Below are positions 1 to 7,550 of a DNA stretch of 64,000 bases, one piece after another (positions within the stretch are counted from its first letter, which is position 1; each line of letters opens with the position of its first letter). A model generated the notes under the pieces. That model made no database searches and was not told the DNA's origin. It saw only the letters and a list, made by a program, of their open reading frames with translations. The DNA is from Thermopolyspora sp044507605 (lineage in GTDB: Bacteria; Actinomycetota; Actinomycetes; Streptosporangiales; Streptosporangiaceae): positions 62,001-126,000 of the forward strand of contig JBIQJI010000003.1 of NCBI GenBank assembly GCA_044507605.1, given 5' to 3'. The position numbers and the translations under genes were made by a program.

Positions 1-903
1 GGTACGGGAGGGTACGCCATGGTGGTGGCGATCCCCGACCGGTTGCCGCCGGATCCGGCCGGGCCGGGCCACATGGTCAAGGCCCGCTACACCCCGCTGC
101 AGGCGGTGGTGCTGGGCGCCGACGAGCAGGACTCCCCGCACCACGCGGTGCTGCGCGACGCCGATTCGGTCGACGGCATGCCGGTGGTGGTCGCCGACCT
201 GCACTCGGCGCTGCCGGCGATCCTGTGCGGGCTGGCCGGGGCGCGGCCGGGCACGCGGGTGGCGTACGTGATGACCGACGGCGGTGCGCTGCCCGGGTGG
301 TTCTCGATGTCGGCGGCGCGGCTGCGCGAGCTCGAGCTGCTGTGCGGGGTGGTGACGGCCGGCCAGGCGTTCGGCGGCGACCTGGAGGCGGTGACGACCC
401 ACACGGCGCTGCTGGCGGCCCGGCACGTGCTGGGGGCCGAGGTGGCGATCGTGGCGCAGGGGCCGGGCAACCTCGGCACCGGCACGCGGTGGGGGTTTTC
501 CGGGGTGGCCGCCGGAGAGGCGGTCAACGCCGCCGCCGTGCTCGGCGGGCGGCCGGTGGCGGCGCTGCGGGTCAGCGAGGGCGACGCCCGTGAGCGGCAC
601 GTGGGGGTGTCGCATCATTCGCTGACGGCCTACGGCCGGGTGGCGCTGGCCCGGGCCCAGGTGGTGGTGCCCGACCTGCCCGGTGAGTTCGGTGAGCGGG
701 TGCGGGTGCAGGCCGGCGCCCTGGCCGGCCGGCACGAGCTGGTGCGCATGCCGGTCGACGGCCTGGCCGAGCAGTTGCGCGAGTGGCCGGTGCGGCTGTC
801 GAGCATGGGCCGGGGCCTGGACGAGGACCTGGCGTGTTTCCTGGCCTCGGCCGCCGCCGGCCGGCACACGGCGTCGCTGCTGCCCGCGCCCGCCGCGGGC
901 TGA
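1..903 (+). CDS. DUF3866 family protein (5' end outside window)
   Basis: Unknown function; DUF3866 proteins are conserved in actinobacteria next to the pafA end of the proteasome locus, as here. The frame is open from base 1 (G-T-G-G-Y-A before the first Met at base 19), and those residues match the usual interior of the family, so the true start lies upstream and about 300 C-terminal residues are visible. Recognisable pieces are the PDRLPPDP and KARYTPLQ stretches near the visible N-terminus and a GPGNLGTGT glycine-rich turn near residue 155. No signal peptide or membrane segment is seen. It converges on the FKBP gene and shares a hairpin terminator with it. Confidence 0.85.
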   Translation, partial: GTGGYAMVVAIPDRLPPDPAGPGHMVKARYTPLQAVVLGADEQDSPHHAVLRDADSVDGMPVVVADLHSALPAILCGLAGARPGTRVAYVMTDGGALPGWFSMSAARLRELELLCGVVTAGQAFGGDLEAVTTHTALLAARHVLGAEVAIVAQGPGNLGTGTRWGFSGVAAGEAVNAAAVLGGRPVAALRVSEGDARERHVGVSHHSLTAYGRVALARAQVVVPDLPGEFGERVRVQAGALAGRHELVRMPVDGLAEQLREWPVRLSSMGRGLDEDLACFLASAAAGRHTASLLPAPAAG

Positions 904-938
904 GCCGGGCCGGCGCGGCCGGGCGCCCGGATACGACG

Positions 939-973
939 GGCCGCCCGGCGGGACCGTCTCCCGCCGGGCGGCC
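939..973. terminator. Bidirectional hairpin terminator
   Basis: A perfect 15-bp inverted repeat (939-953 pairs with 959-973, 5-base loop) lies between the converging DUF3866 and FKBP genes. There is no T-tract, which is common for GC-rich actinobacterial terminators. It is symmetric and could end transcripts from both sides. Confidence 0.7.
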
Positions 974-1030
974 GGTGCGGTCGAGGGCCGGGGACGGCGG
1001 CCCGGGGTCGCGCGGCTCGTCCCCTGCCGG

Positions 1031-2017
1031 TCAGTACGCCGCCAGGACGTCGACGACGAACACGAGGGTGTCGGTGCCCTTGATGACACCGGGCTGGCCC
1101 TGGTCGCCGTAGCCGTAGGACGGCGGGATGGACAGCAGCACCCGGCTGCCGACCGGGACCCCCACCAGGCCTTCGTCCCAGCCCTTGATGACCTTGCCGG
1201 TGCCGATCTGGAACATGGTCGGCTTGCCCTTGCTCCAGCTGCTGTCGAACTCCTTGTCGGTGCCCCAGATCTTGCCGGTGTAGTGGACCAGGAGCGCCTG
1301 GCCCTTCTTCACCTTCGTGCCGTCGCCCTTGATGACGACCTTGGCGATGAGGTCCTTGGGGGCCTTCTCGGAGGTCTTGGTGGTGAGCCGGGGCGCCTTG
1401 TCGCCGCCGGGGTTGACCAGCTTGACGCCCTTGATCTCGGCCTTTTCGGCGGTGCCGTGGGCGGCCTTGGCGTCGTTCTTGCCGATGACGTCGACGACGT
1501 ACACGGTGGCGGTCTTGTCCATGCCCTGCTGCTTGGCCTGGGCGAGCTGGTCGGGGGTCAGGCTGTCGGACGCCAGCACCGCGAGGAAGCGGGCCCCGGC
1601 GTGCACGCCCTCGAACGCCTTGTGGATGACCTTCGGCATTGTGGCGCCGACGTTGATGAGCTGCGGCGAGCCGTCGTCGTAGGTGGAGCCGGCCAGCTTG
1701 TTCTCCTTGCCGTCCCACGTCCAGGCGGTCAGGTTGACGATCACGTCGTCGCCGTCGGCGATCGCCTTGCCGGTGCCGTCTTGAAGCGTCTTGGACGACG
1801 AGGTGGCCGGCGGGGTGCCCTTGGGGAAGGTCACCTCCGGTTTACTGCCCGGATCGCCTGTAATTTTCAGGTCGGCGGCGGACGCCATCGGCCCCGAGGC
1901 GGCGGCCGACGCGGATGCCGAGGGGGCGGCGCTCTTGGTGTCGCCACCCCCCGACGAGCCGCACGCTGCGGCCAGCAGCAGAGGGATGGCGGATACGAGA
2001 ACGGCCAGTCGGCGCAT
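1031..2017 (-). CDS. FKBP-type peptidyl-prolyl isomerase lipoprotein
   Basis: Predicted prolyl cis-trans isomerase that helps fold exported proteins, anchored outside the membrane. The 328-residue product starts with a basic signal peptide (MRRLAVLVS) ending in a lipobox LLLAAAC, followed by a Ser/Ala-rich linker. Two FKBP-like units follow: a degenerate one at about residues 60-165 and a canonical C-terminal one at about 235-328 with VHYTGKIW, GWDEGLVGV and SIPPSYGYG. The start at 2017 has GAGGAAAC just upstream; a longer frame to 2044 would spoil the signal peptide. FKBP genes also sit beside pafA in Streptomyces (from memory). It could be a chaperone with a weak catalytic first domain. Confidence 0.9.
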   Translation of the reverse strand: MRRLAVLVSAIPLLLAAACGSSGGGDTKSAAPSASASAAASGPMASAADLKITGDPGSKPEVTFPKGTPPATSSSKTLQDGTGKAIADGDDVIVNLTAWTWDGKENKLAGSTYDDGSPQLINVGATMPKVIHKAFEGVHAGARFLAVLASDSLTPDQLAQAKQQGMDKTATVYVVDVIGKNDAKAAHGTAEKAEIKGVKLVNPGGDKAPRLTTKTSEKAPKDLIAKVVIKGDGTKVKKGQALLVHYTGKIWGTDKEFDSSWSKGKPTMFQIGTGKVIKGWDEGLVGVPVGSRVLLSIPPSYGYGDQGQPGVIKGTDTLVFVVDVLAAY

Positions 2018-2060
2018 GGATGTTTCCTCGGGAACCTCGGGCAACGGTCAGATCTGCGCC

Positions 2061-2066
2061 ACCATA
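2061..2066 (-). promoter_or_regulatory. Candidate -10 box for the FKBP gene
   Basis: TATGGT on the minus strand, about 45 bases upstream of the FKBP start, would give a leader of roughly 37 nucleotides carrying the GAGGAAAC ribosome-binding site. No clear -35 element is present. Confidence 0.3.
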
Positions 2067-2123
2067 CCCGACCCGCCTGACCTCTCGGTGCAGGCGAGCC
2101 GGGTGGGTGCCCGGGTGTCGCCC

Positions 2124-3482
2124 TCACATCCCGGCGATTAGCTTGTCGACCCTTTCGTCGATGCTGCGGAACGGGTCCTTGCACAGCACGGTGCGCTGCG
2201 CCTGGTCGTTGAGCTTCAGGTGCACCCAGTCGACCGTGAAGTCGCGCCGCTTCTCCTGGGCCTTGCGGATGAACTCTCCGCGCAGCCGGGCCCGGGTGGT
2301 CTGCGGCGGCACCGACTTGGCCTCGAAGATGCGCACGTCGGAGGCGACCCGCTCGACCGCGCCGCGCTTTTGCAGCAGGTAGAACAGGCCGCGCCTGCGG
2401 TGCACGTCGTGGTAGGCCAGGTCGAGCTGGGCGACCCGGGGCGACGACAGCGGCAGGTCGTACTTGCGGCGGTACCGCTCGATCATCTGGTACTTGGTGA
2501 CCCAGTCGATCTCCCGGGACACCAGGTCCAGGTCGTCGGTCTCGACCGCGCGCAGGGTGCGCTCCCACAGCTCCAGCACGCGGCGGGTGATGGCGTCGCC
2601 GCCGCGCCGGTCGACGAAGTCCTTGGCCTTGCCGAGGTACTCCTGCTGGATCTCCAGCGACGACGCCTCGCGGCCGTTGGCCAGCCGCACCCGGCGACGG
2701 CCCGTCATGTCGTGGGAGACCTCGCGGATGGCCCTGATGGGGTTCTCCAGGCTCAGGTCGCGCATCACGACCCCGGCCTCGACCATGCGCAGCACCAGGT
2801 CGGTGGCGCCGACCTTGAGCAGCATCGTGGTCTCGCTCATGTTGGAGTCGCCGACGATGACGTGCAGGCGGCGGAACCGCTCGGCGTCGGCGTGCGGCTC
2901 GTCGCGGGTGTTGATGATCGGCCGCGACCGGGTGGTGGCCGACGAAACGCCCTCCCAGATGTGCTCGGCCCGCTGGGAGACGCAGTAGACCGCGCCGCGC
3001 GGCGTCTGCAGCACCTTGCCGGCGCCGCAGATGATCTGCCGGGTCACCAGGAACGGGATCAGCACGTCGGCCAGCCGGCCGAACTCGCCGTGCCTGCCCA
3101 CCAGGTAGTTCTCGTGGCAGCCGTAGGAGTTGCCCGCCGAGTCGGTGTTGTTCTTGAACAGGTAGATGTCGCCCGCGATGCCCTCCTCGCGGAGGCGCTT
3201 CTCCGCGTCGACGAGCAGCCCTTCCAGGATGCGCTCGCCCGCCTTGTCGTGGGTCACCAGCTCCACGACGTTGTCGCATTCGGGGGTGGCGTACTCGGGA
3301 TGGCTGCCCACGTCGAGGTAGAGACGTGCGCCGTTGCGCAGGAAGACGTTGCTCGACCGGCCCCAGGACACGACCCGGCGGAACAGGTAGCGCGCCACCT
3401 CGTCCGGGGACAGCCTGCGCTGCCCCCGGAACGTGCACGTGACGCCGTACTCGTTCTCCAGGCCGAAGATGCGTCGATCCAT
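2124..3482 (-). CDS. pafA: Pup--protein ligase PafA
   Basis: Cytoplasmic ligase that activates the C-terminal Glu of Pup with ATP and joins it to lysines of target proteins, marking them for the proteasome. The 452-residue length is normal. The N-terminal GLENEYG supplies the metal-binding Glu9, and LYLDVGSHPEYATPEC holds Asp57, equivalent to the catalytic Asp64 of the M. tuberculosis enzyme. KNNTDSAGNSYGCHENYL and NTRDEPHA are shared with Dop. The gene lies 58 bases after prcA. A TAGTGT box six bases before the ATG could let pafA be made from a separate leaderless transcript; GTGAGG in the same place could instead be its ribosome-binding site. Confidence 0.97.
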   Translation of the reverse strand: MDRRIFGLENEYGVTCTFRGQRRLSPDEVARYLFRRVVSWGRSSNVFLRNGARLYLDVGSHPEYATPECDNVVELVTHDKAGERILEGLLVDAEKRLREEGIAGDIYLFKNNTDSAGNSYGCHENYLVGRHGEFGRLADVLIPFLVTRQIICGAGKVLQTPRGAVYCVSQRAEHIWEGVSSATTRSRPIINTRDEPHADAERFRRLHVIVGDSNMSETTMLLKVGATDLVLRMVEAGVVMRDLSLENPIRAIREVSHDMTGRRRVRLANGREASSLEIQQEYLGKAKDFVDRRGGDAITRRVLELWERTLRAVETDDLDLVSREIDWVTKYQMIERYRRKYDLPLSSPRVAQLDLAYHDVHRRRGLFYLLQKRGAVERVASDVRIFEAKSVPPQTTRARLRGEFIRKAQEKRRDFTVDWVHLKLNDQAQRTVLCKDPFRSIDERVDKLIAGM

Positions 3483-3488
3483 TACCTC

Positions 3489-3494
3489 ACACTA
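3489..3494 (-). promoter_or_regulatory. Candidate leaderless -10 box for pafA
   Basis: TAGTGT on the minus strand ends six bases before the pafA ATG at 3482, placing the expected transcript start on the A of the ATG. The overlapping GTGAGG could equally act as a ribosome-binding site on a longer operon message. Confidence 0.35.
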
Positions 3495-3540
3495 TTCTCC
3501 GCGCGGGCATGATGGGGAAGATCTTGGGCCAGGTTGGTGG

Positions 3541-4308
3541 CTAGCCTCCGGATCCGGTGTCGATGTCGCCCTCGGGCGGGGCGGTCGGCGTGCCGTCCTG
3601 GTCGCCGGTCGGCGGCGTGGGCTTGGGGGCGGCGGGCAGCAGGCGTTCGAGCCGGGGGCCGGTGAGCCGCAGGAACTTGCGGTGCGGCCGGTCGCGGTCG
3701 AGGATCGCGACCTCCAGCTGCGTGGTGGGGATCGGGTCGCCGTCGGGCTCGGTCAGCGCGGCCAGGGCGGCGCGCAGGGCGTCCTCCAGCGGCATGTTCT
3801 CGCGGTAGTGCTCCTTGAGGCGGGCCGCCACCGCGTCGGCCTGGCCGCCCATGGCCAGGCAGCCGTGCTCGTCCTGCACCGAGCCGTCGAAGGTGAGGCG
3901 GTAGATCTGGTCCTGCTCGGCCGAGTCGCCGACCTCGGCGACCACCAGTTCCACTTCGTACGGCTTGATCGACTCGGTGAAGATGACGCCGAGGTTCTGG
4001 GCGTAGAAGTTGGCGAGGCCGCGGCCGGTGACGTCGCCGCGGTCGTAGTTGTAGCCGTTGATGTCGGCGTAGCGGATGCCGCCGAGGCGCAGCGCCTCGA
4101 ACTCGTTGTAGCGGCCGACGGCGGCGAACGCGATGCGATCGTAGATCTCGCTGATCTTGTGCAGTGCCCGTGACGCGTTGTGCGCCACGAGCAGGATGCC
4201 GTTCTGGTACTGCAGCACGACCGAGCTGCGGCCGCGCGCGATGCCCTTGCGCGCGTAGTCCGCCTTGTCCCGCATCTGCTGTTCGGCGGGGACATATCCA
4301 AACGGCAT
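3541..4308 (-). CDS. prcA: 20S proteasome alpha subunit PrcA
   Basis: Outer-ring subunit of the 20S proteasome; seven copies gate the entry to the beta chamber and bind the Arc ATPase. The 255-residue product starts MPFGYVPAEQQMRDKADYAR, matching the alpha-type N-terminus, which is why 4308 is preferred over the upstream ATG at 4332. RKGIARGRSSVVL and YDRGDVTGRGLANFYAQ are typical alpha-subunit stretches. The C-terminal 35 residues are a Pro/Asp/Gly-rich tail with no fixed structure. It lies 78 bases after prcB and is very probably co-transcribed with it. Confidence 0.97.
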   Translation of the reverse strand: MPFGYVPAEQQMRDKADYARKGIARGRSSVVLQYQNGILLVAHNASRALHKISEIYDRIAFAAVGRYNEFEALRLGGIRYADINGYNYDRGDVTGRGLANFYAQNLGVIFTESIKPYEVELVVAEVGDSAEQDQIYRLTFDGSVQDEHGCLAMGGQADAVAARLKEHYRENMPLEDALRAALAALTEPDGDPIPTTQLEVAILDRDRPHRKFLRLTGPRLERLLPAAPKPTPPTGDQDGTPTAPPEGDIDTGSGG

Positions 4309-4386
4309 GGACACCTGTGGTGATCCTCTCATGGTGATGTGACGCCGGCGAGGTGCGCCGGCAGCGGGATCGGTGCGGGCCGCGGC

Positions 4387-5223
4387 CTAGCGCAGCGGCG
4401 CGTTGGGGCCGTCGGGGTCGGTCATGCGACCGCGCATCATGCGGTCGACGTGCTCTCCGACCTCCTCGTCGGACAGGCGGCGGAAGCCTTCGGCGTCGAT
4501 CACCGCCACGACCGGGTAGATCTTGCGGGCGACGTCGGGGCCGCCGGTCGCCGAGTCGTCGTCGGCGGCATCGTACAGCGCCTGGACGCACGCCATCACG
4601 GTGTCGTCGGCCGGGGCGTCCTCGCGGTAGAGCTTCTTCAGCGAGCCGCGGGCGAAGATGGAGCCCGACCCGATCGCGGCGAAGCGCCACTGTTCGTACG
4701 GCCCGCCGCCGACGTCGTAGGTGAAGATGCGGCCCTTGCCGGTCTCAAGGTCGTAGGCGGCGAAGATCGGCACGACGACCAGGCCCTGCATGGCCTTGGG
4801 CAGGTTCTGCCGGATCATGGTGGCGAGCCGGTTGGCCTTGCCCTCGACCGAGACGGTGCGCCCTTCCATCTTCTCGTAGTGCTCCAGCTCGACGCAGTAG
4901 AGCCGGGCCATCTCGATGCCGGTGCTGGCGGTGCCGGCGATGCCCATGGCCGAATGCTCGTCGGTGCGGAACACCTTCTCGATGTCGCGCTGTGAGATCA
5001 GGTTGCCGGAGGTGGCCCGGCGGTCACCGGCGATCACCACGCCGCCGGCGAAGGTGGCGGCGACGATCGTGGTGGCGTGCGGGATCTGGTCGCCCACGGG
5101 GATGTCCGGGGTCTCGCGCCGGCCGGGCAGCAGCTGCGGGGCGTACGACCCGAGGAATTCCGTGAACGAGGACGTGCCGGTATTGACGAAGAGTGGGTTC
5201 ATCCAGCCCTGTTGCGCGGCCAC
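4387..5223 (-). CDS. prcB: 20S proteasome beta subunit PrcB
   Basis: Catalytic subunit of the 20S proteasome, an N-terminal nucleophile threonine protease. The 278-residue precursor has a 50-residue propeptide ending in QIPHA; self-cleavage would expose Thr51 of TTIVAATFAGGVVIAGDRRA. Lys and Asp of the active site are in GDRRATSGN, and the YDAADDDSATGGPD block is the usual beta-subunit signature. Translation starts at a GTG with GGAGGG eight bases upstream. Unlike the tight pup-prcB spacing usual in actinobacteria, a 339-base spacer separates it from pup. Confidence 0.97.
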   Translation of the reverse strand: MAAQQGWMNPLFVNTGTSSFTEFLGSYAPQLLPGRRETPDIPVGDQIPHATTIVAATFAGGVVIAGDRRATSGNLISQRDIEKVFRTDEHSAMGIAGTASTGIEMARLYCVELEHYEKMEGRTVSVEGKANRLATMIRQNLPKAMQGLVVVPIFAAYDLETGKGRIFTYDVGGGPYEQWRFAAIGSGSIFARGSLKKLYREDAPADDTVMACVQALYDAADDDSATGGPDVARKIYPVVAVIDAEGFRRLSDEEVGEHVDRMMRGRMTDPDGPNAPLR

Positions 5224-5562
5224 GCGACTCCCTCCAAACGTTCATCTGTTACGCCCGACCCTACTCATGTTGCTGTGCCCGTTGCACACGCCGCGATCAG
5301 CCGAGGGCGAAGTTTGGCCGAGATCGACCGGGAAAAGGCCGGGCGCACAACCGCGCGGGGCGCACGGCCGCGCGCGGGGCCGTGCGCAGGGCGCGGCGGA
5401 GGCCGCGCGCAGGACCGCATGGGGGCCCGGTGGAGGGCGCTTGGGGGCGGGGGAAGGGGGTGGTGGCGCTCCGAGACGGGGTTCGCCGCGGAGCGCCGGG
5501 GAGACGGCCACCGTTCAGGCGCCGGGGCCGGGGATGCCGGGGGCGGGGCCGCGGACGGGCCG
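5224..5562. other. Spacer between prcB and pup without a credible gene
   Basis: All frames here give Pro/Arg/Ala-rich products with no recognisable domain and no good ribosome-binding site, so no gene is called. It holds a strong hairpin at 5360-5387. Near the prcB end the minus strand has TAGGGT (about 5260-5265), a possible -10 box that would let prcBA be transcribed apart from pup; support is weak. Confidence 0.5.
5360..5387 (-). terminator. Hairpin between pup and prcB
   Basis: A perfect 10-bp inverted repeat (5360-5369 with 5378-5387, 8-base loop) lies about 175 bases after the pup stop in the direction of transcription. There is no T-tract. It could partly terminate transcription after pup, so that Pup is made in excess over PrcBA. 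Confidence 0.5.
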
Positions 5563-5772
5563 CTACTCGCCTCCCTTCTGGACATAGGACCGGATGAACT
5601 CCTCGGCGTTCTCCTCGAGGACTTCGTCGATCTCGTCCAGAATCGCGTCGACGTCGTCGGTGAGCTTCTCCTGGCGGTCCTGAACGTCGGGGGACTCCTG
5701 AACCTCGGTCTCGTCGACGTCCTGGTCGCGCCGACCGGCGTGCTTCTGCCCGCCGGTGTCCTTGGTTGCCAT
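5563..5772 (-). CDS. pup: Prokaryotic ubiquitin-like protein Pup
   Basis: Small disordered protein tag that directs proteins to the mycobacterial-type proteasome. The 69-residue product MATKDTGGQ... ends in SYVQKGGE. The central acidic helix region (DDVDAILDEIDEVLEENAEEF, read in two parts) is the part that binds the coiled coil of Arc. The start at 5772 has GGAGG at ideal distance; the longer frame to 5832 has none. The last codon is GAG, so the C-terminus is already Glu and needs no deamidation before PafA can use it; many other Pups end in Gln. Confidence 0.97.
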   Translation of the reverse strand: MATKDTGGQKHAGRRDQDVDETEVQESPDVQDRQEKLTDDVDAILDEIDEVLEENAEEFIRSYVQKGGE

Positions 5773-5917
5773 ATCTGGTACCTCCAGTTCGGGGACGCCT
5801 CTGCTGTCTATCTTTCCCCGAGCGGGCGACAATTCCTCGCGAGCGGGCCCGCGATCTCACGTCCGTCCGGGAATGTCCCGATCGGTCGGTTCACTCGGGG
5901 CCATGACACGTGCTTGT

Positions 5918-5956
5918 CCCGGCCGGGTCCTTTACAAAGTAGACTACCCGGCCGGG
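5918..5956. repeat. Duplicated CCCGGCCGGG palindromes between dop and pup
   Basis: The 10-base palindrome CCCGGCCGGG occurs at 5918-5927 and 5947-5956, both followed by T. The copies can pair with each other around a 19-base A+T-rich loop, or act as paired protein sites. They lie 22 bases after the dop stop and about 145 bases before the pup start. Confidence 0.6.
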
Positions 5957-5978
5957 TGGGTGGGCCCGCCCGCGTCGC

Positions 5979-7496
5979 TCAGCGCTCGCCGGTGAGGGCG
6001 GCGACCAGGTCGGCCGCCGTGCGGCACCGGTCGAGCAGGTCGCCCACGTGGGCCTTGGTGCCGCGCAGCGGCTCCAAGGTGGGCACGCGCTGCAGCGACT
6101 CCCTGCCGGGGATGTCGAAGATGACCGAGTCCCACGACGCCGCGGCGACCGACTCGCTGTACTGGCGCAGGCAGCGCCCCCGGAAGTAGGCGCGGGTGTC
6201 GGCCGGCGGCATCTCGATGGCCCGCTCGACCTCCTCCTCGGTCACCAGGCGCTGCATGCGGCCCCGCGCCACCAGCCGGTTGTACAGGCCCCGGTCGGGC
6301 CGGATGTCGCTGTACTGCAGGTCGACGAGCTGCAGGCGCGGGTGCGACCAGGCCAGCCCGTCGCGCTCGCGGTAGCCCTCCAGCAGCGCCAGCTTGGCCA
6401 CCCAGTCGAGCTCCCTCGACAGCTGCATGGGGTCCTCGGCCAGCCGGGTCAGCACCGACTCCCAGCGGTTCAGGACGTCCTTGGTCATGTCGTCGGCGCC
6501 GGCGCCGAAGCGGTCCTCGACGTACTTGCGGGCCTGCTCCAGGTACTCCATCTGCAGCTGCACGGCGGTCATCTTGCGCCCGTCGCGCAGCGTGACCAGG
6601 TGGCGGCAGGACGGGTCGTGGGAGACCGCGCGCAGGGCGGCCACCGGCGACTCGACCGACAGGTCGGTGGTGAGGAAGCCGTCTTCGATCATGGCGAGGA
6701 CCAGCGACGTCGACCCCAGCTTCAGGTAGGTCGACAGCTCGGCCATGTTGGCGTCGCCGATGATGACGTGCAGCCGCCGGTACTTCTCGGGGTCGGCGTG
6801 CGGCTCGTCGCGGGTGTTGATGATGGGCCGCTTGAGCGTGGTCTCCAGGCCGACCTCGACCTCGAAGAAGTCGGCGCGCTGGCTGATCTGGAAGCCCTCG
6901 CCGCGAGAGTCCTGCCCGATGCCGACCCGGCCCGCCCCGCAGACGACCTGACGCGACACGAAGAACGGCGTCAGGTGACGCACGATGTCGGCGAACGGGG
7001 TGGCCCGCCGCATCAGGTAGTTCTCGTGGCAGCCGTAGGACGCGCCCTTGTTGTCGGTGTTGTTCTTGTACAGCTGGATCGGGGCGTTGCCGGGCATCGC
7101 CGACGCCCGCGTGGCGGCGTCCTGCATGACCCGCTCGCCCGCCTTGTCCCAGATCACCGACGCCCGGGGGTTGGTGCACTCGGGCGTGGAGTACTCGGGG
7201 TGGGCGTGGTCGACGTACAGCCGCGCCCCGTTGGTGAGGATGACGTTGGCCAGCCCGAGATCCTCGTCGGTGAGCTGACTGGAGTCGGCGACCTCCCGGG
7301 CCAGGTCGAAGCCCCGGGCGTCACGCAGTGGGTTCTCCTCCTCGAAATCCCATCTGGCCCGGCGCGCGCGGGCGGCCGATGCCGCCAGATACGCGTTGAC
7401 GACCTGCGAGGAGGTCACCATCGCGTTCGCGCCGGGCTGACCGGGCACGGAAATGCCGTACTCGGTCTCGATGCCCATCACTCGCCGTACCGTCAT
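5979..7496 (-). CDS. dop: Depupylase/deamidase Dop
   Basis: Relative of PafA that hydrolyses the isopeptide bond between Pup and its substrate and, where Pup ends in Gln, deamidates it. The 505-residue product is of normal length and longer than PafA because of the Dop insert at about residues 40-80. GIETEYG gives the metal-binding Glu; ARLYVDHAHPEYSTPEC carries the catalytic Asp; KNNTDNKGASYGCHENYL and NTRDEPHADPEKYRRLH complete the fold. GAGGA lies just ahead of the ATG. As the local Pup already ends in Glu, depupylation would be its main task here. Confidence 0.97.
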   Translation of the reverse strand: MTVRRVMGIETEYGISVPGQPGANAMVTSSQVVNAYLAASAARARRARWDFEEENPLRDARGFDLAREVADSSQLTDEDLGLANVILTNGARLYVDHAHPEYSTPECTNPRASVIWDKAGERVMQDAATRASAMPGNAPIQLYKNNTDNKGASYGCHENYLMRRATPFADIVRHLTPFFVSRQVVCGAGRVGIGQDSRGEGFQISQRADFFEVEVGLETTLKRPIINTRDEPHADPEKYRRLHVIIGDANMAELSTYLKLGSTSLVLAMIEDGFLTTDLSVESPVAALRAVSHDPSCRHLVTLRDGRKMTAVQLQMEYLEQARKYVEDRFGAGADDMTKDVLNRWESVLTRLAEDPMQLSRELDWVAKLALLEGYRERDGLAWSHPRLQLVDLQYSDIRPDRGLYNRLVARGRMQRLVTEEEVERAIEMPPADTRAYFRGRCLRQYSESVAAASWDSVIFDIPGRESLQRVPTLEPLRGTKAHVGDLLDRCRTAADLVAALTGER

Positions 7497-7550
7497 GCGC
7501 GTCCTCAGCCCTCTATCCTTCTGCGCCTCATCGCGCCGGTCACTTTGAGC

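Noticed and set aside
630..1718. Long minus-strand frame over the FKBP gene
   Set aside because: It is an Arg/Gly-rich shadow of the FKBP frame without domains; GC-rich genes give such open frames on every strand.
5077..6189. 370-codon plus-strand frame across prcB, the spacer and pup
   Set aside because: It runs antisense to two well-supported genes and changes composition along its length.
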